Positions 5,351 through 5,583 of a DNA stretch of 5,583 nt are shown piece by piece. Within the stretch, counting starts at the first letter, position 1. Every line of letters starts with the position of its first letter. The notes beneath the pieces are model-generated. The model was not told the DNA's origin. It saw only the letters and a list, made by a program, of their open reading frames with translations, and ran no database searches. The stretch is from assembly GCA_945949385.1 (NCBI GenBank), contig CAMFEL010000127.1, positions 1 through 5,583 of the forward strand. The letters run 5' to 3'. This DNA comes from an uncultured Clostridia bacterium. GTDB lineage: Bacteria > Bacillota > Clostridia > Oscillospirales > CAG-272. A program made the translations under genes and the position numbers.

Positions 5351-5583
5351 GGAGAATAATTCAAAGGGATGACGCGCCGCCGGCAGCCCCACAGGGCGCT
5401 CACCCACCGGCTAAAGAGAGGAGTCAAGCAACACTTCGGAGCGTGTCGATAGCAGACTTGTGGCTACTCACAGAAGTAAAGATTTACGAAATTGACAGTT
5501 TTTTGGAATTCAGATTTGATTATTAGCTGACAGAGGTGAAGAGAGAATTTTTCGAAGGGACTGCTGTCCCGTCAGCAGTCCCT
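5342..5583 (+). ncRNA. Candidate structured non-coding RNA, family unassigned (raiA motif is the leading guess)
   Basis: No convincing protein gene fits here, but a coherent fold does. A long-range closing stem pairs 5355-5359 with 5520-5524 and 5361-5365 with 5515-5519, with one bulged base (5360). Inside it are hairpin 5379-5383/5407-5411, with inner GCCC/GGGC at 5386-5389/5394-5397, and a second closing stem GTCAA/TTGAC (5423-5427/5492-5496). The second stem encloses hairpins ACAC/GTGT (5431-5434/5443-5446) and ACTTGTG/CAC..AAGT (5456-5462/5469-5477). TCACC (5400-5404) can pair with GGTGA (5535-5539) across the closing stem, making a pseudoknot. A -10 element precedes the region and a strong terminator-type hairpin ends it. 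Size (about 240 nt), pseudoknot and free-standing nature would suit the raiA motif RNA of Firmicutes, but this is a guess. I see no hallmarks of tmRNA, RNase P RNA, SRP RNA or a T-box leader. A leader of a gene beyond 5583 is the main alternative. Confidence 0.6.
5556..5583 (+). terminator. Terminator-type hairpin at the window edge
   Basis: AGGGACTGCTG (5556-5566) and CAGCAGTCCCT (5573-5583) form a perfect 11-bp stem with a 6-nt loop (5567-5572). The window stops at the last paired base, so the expected T-run on the plus strand cannot be seen. On the minus strand only two U follow the stem, so it would not terminate leftward transcription into the operon. It fits the 3' end of the rightward RNA. 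Confidence 0.65.

Noticed and set aside
5341..5526. Plus-strand open frame of 61 codons in the divergent intergenic region
   Set aside because: It has no Shine-Dalgarno, starts at or before the predicted transcription start, and has unremarkable composition. The same bases form long-range RNA stems, so a structured RNA explains the region better.
5342..5583. Known housekeeping RNA or riboswitch (tmRNA, RNase P, SRP RNA, 6S RNA, T-box, common riboswitches)
   Set aside because: I looked for hallmark strings and layouts, such as the T-box core, SRP GGAAGGAAGCA-type loop, tmRNA ends, RNase P core and c-di-AMP ydaO core, and saw none. A family search is still needed.

Overview
The window looks like chromosomal DNA from a Firmicute, most likely of class Clostridia (Ruminococcaceae/Oscillospiraceae-like). 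This rests on gene order and protein character, not on a database search. All four protein genes lie on the minus strand in the order DUF2232 membrane protein (yybS-like), gdpP, rplI, dnaB. This matches the yybS-yybT-rplI-dnaC block near the replication origin of Bacillus subtilis. Intergenic gaps are short (41, 85 and 51 nt), every gene is intact, and all read as one operon.

Layout: positions 1-125 lie downstream of dnaB. They hold three tandem GC-rich hairpins with a 32-33 nt period, plus an A/T hairpin cut by the window edge. Next, read right to left in transcription order, are dnaB (126-1460), rplI (1512-1955), gdpP (2041-4050) and the DUF2232 gene (4092-5162). A strong SigmaA-type promoter (5256-5284) drives the operon. 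A perfect 13-bp palindrome covers its predicted start point, and the leader carries a short GC hairpin.

Positions 5285-5583 hold no convincing protein gene. They have a good -10 element facing right, a second palindrome just after it, and then about 240 nt that fold into a closed multi-branched RNA. That fold has a long-range closing stem, an inner closing stem, three local hairpins and a possible pseudoknot. It is followed by an 11-bp hairpin of terminator type at the window edge. I read this as a divergently transcribed structured non-coding RNA. The raiA motif RNA of Firmicutes is my leading guess, but I cannot confirm the family from sequence alone.

Functionally, the operon joins cyclic-di-AMP breakdown (GdpP), a large-subunit ribosomal protein (L9) and the replicative helicase (DnaB) with a polytopic membrane protein of unknown role. 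The protein genes are ordinary core genes. The interest lies in the divergent intergenic region and in the hairpin array at the operon's 3' end.
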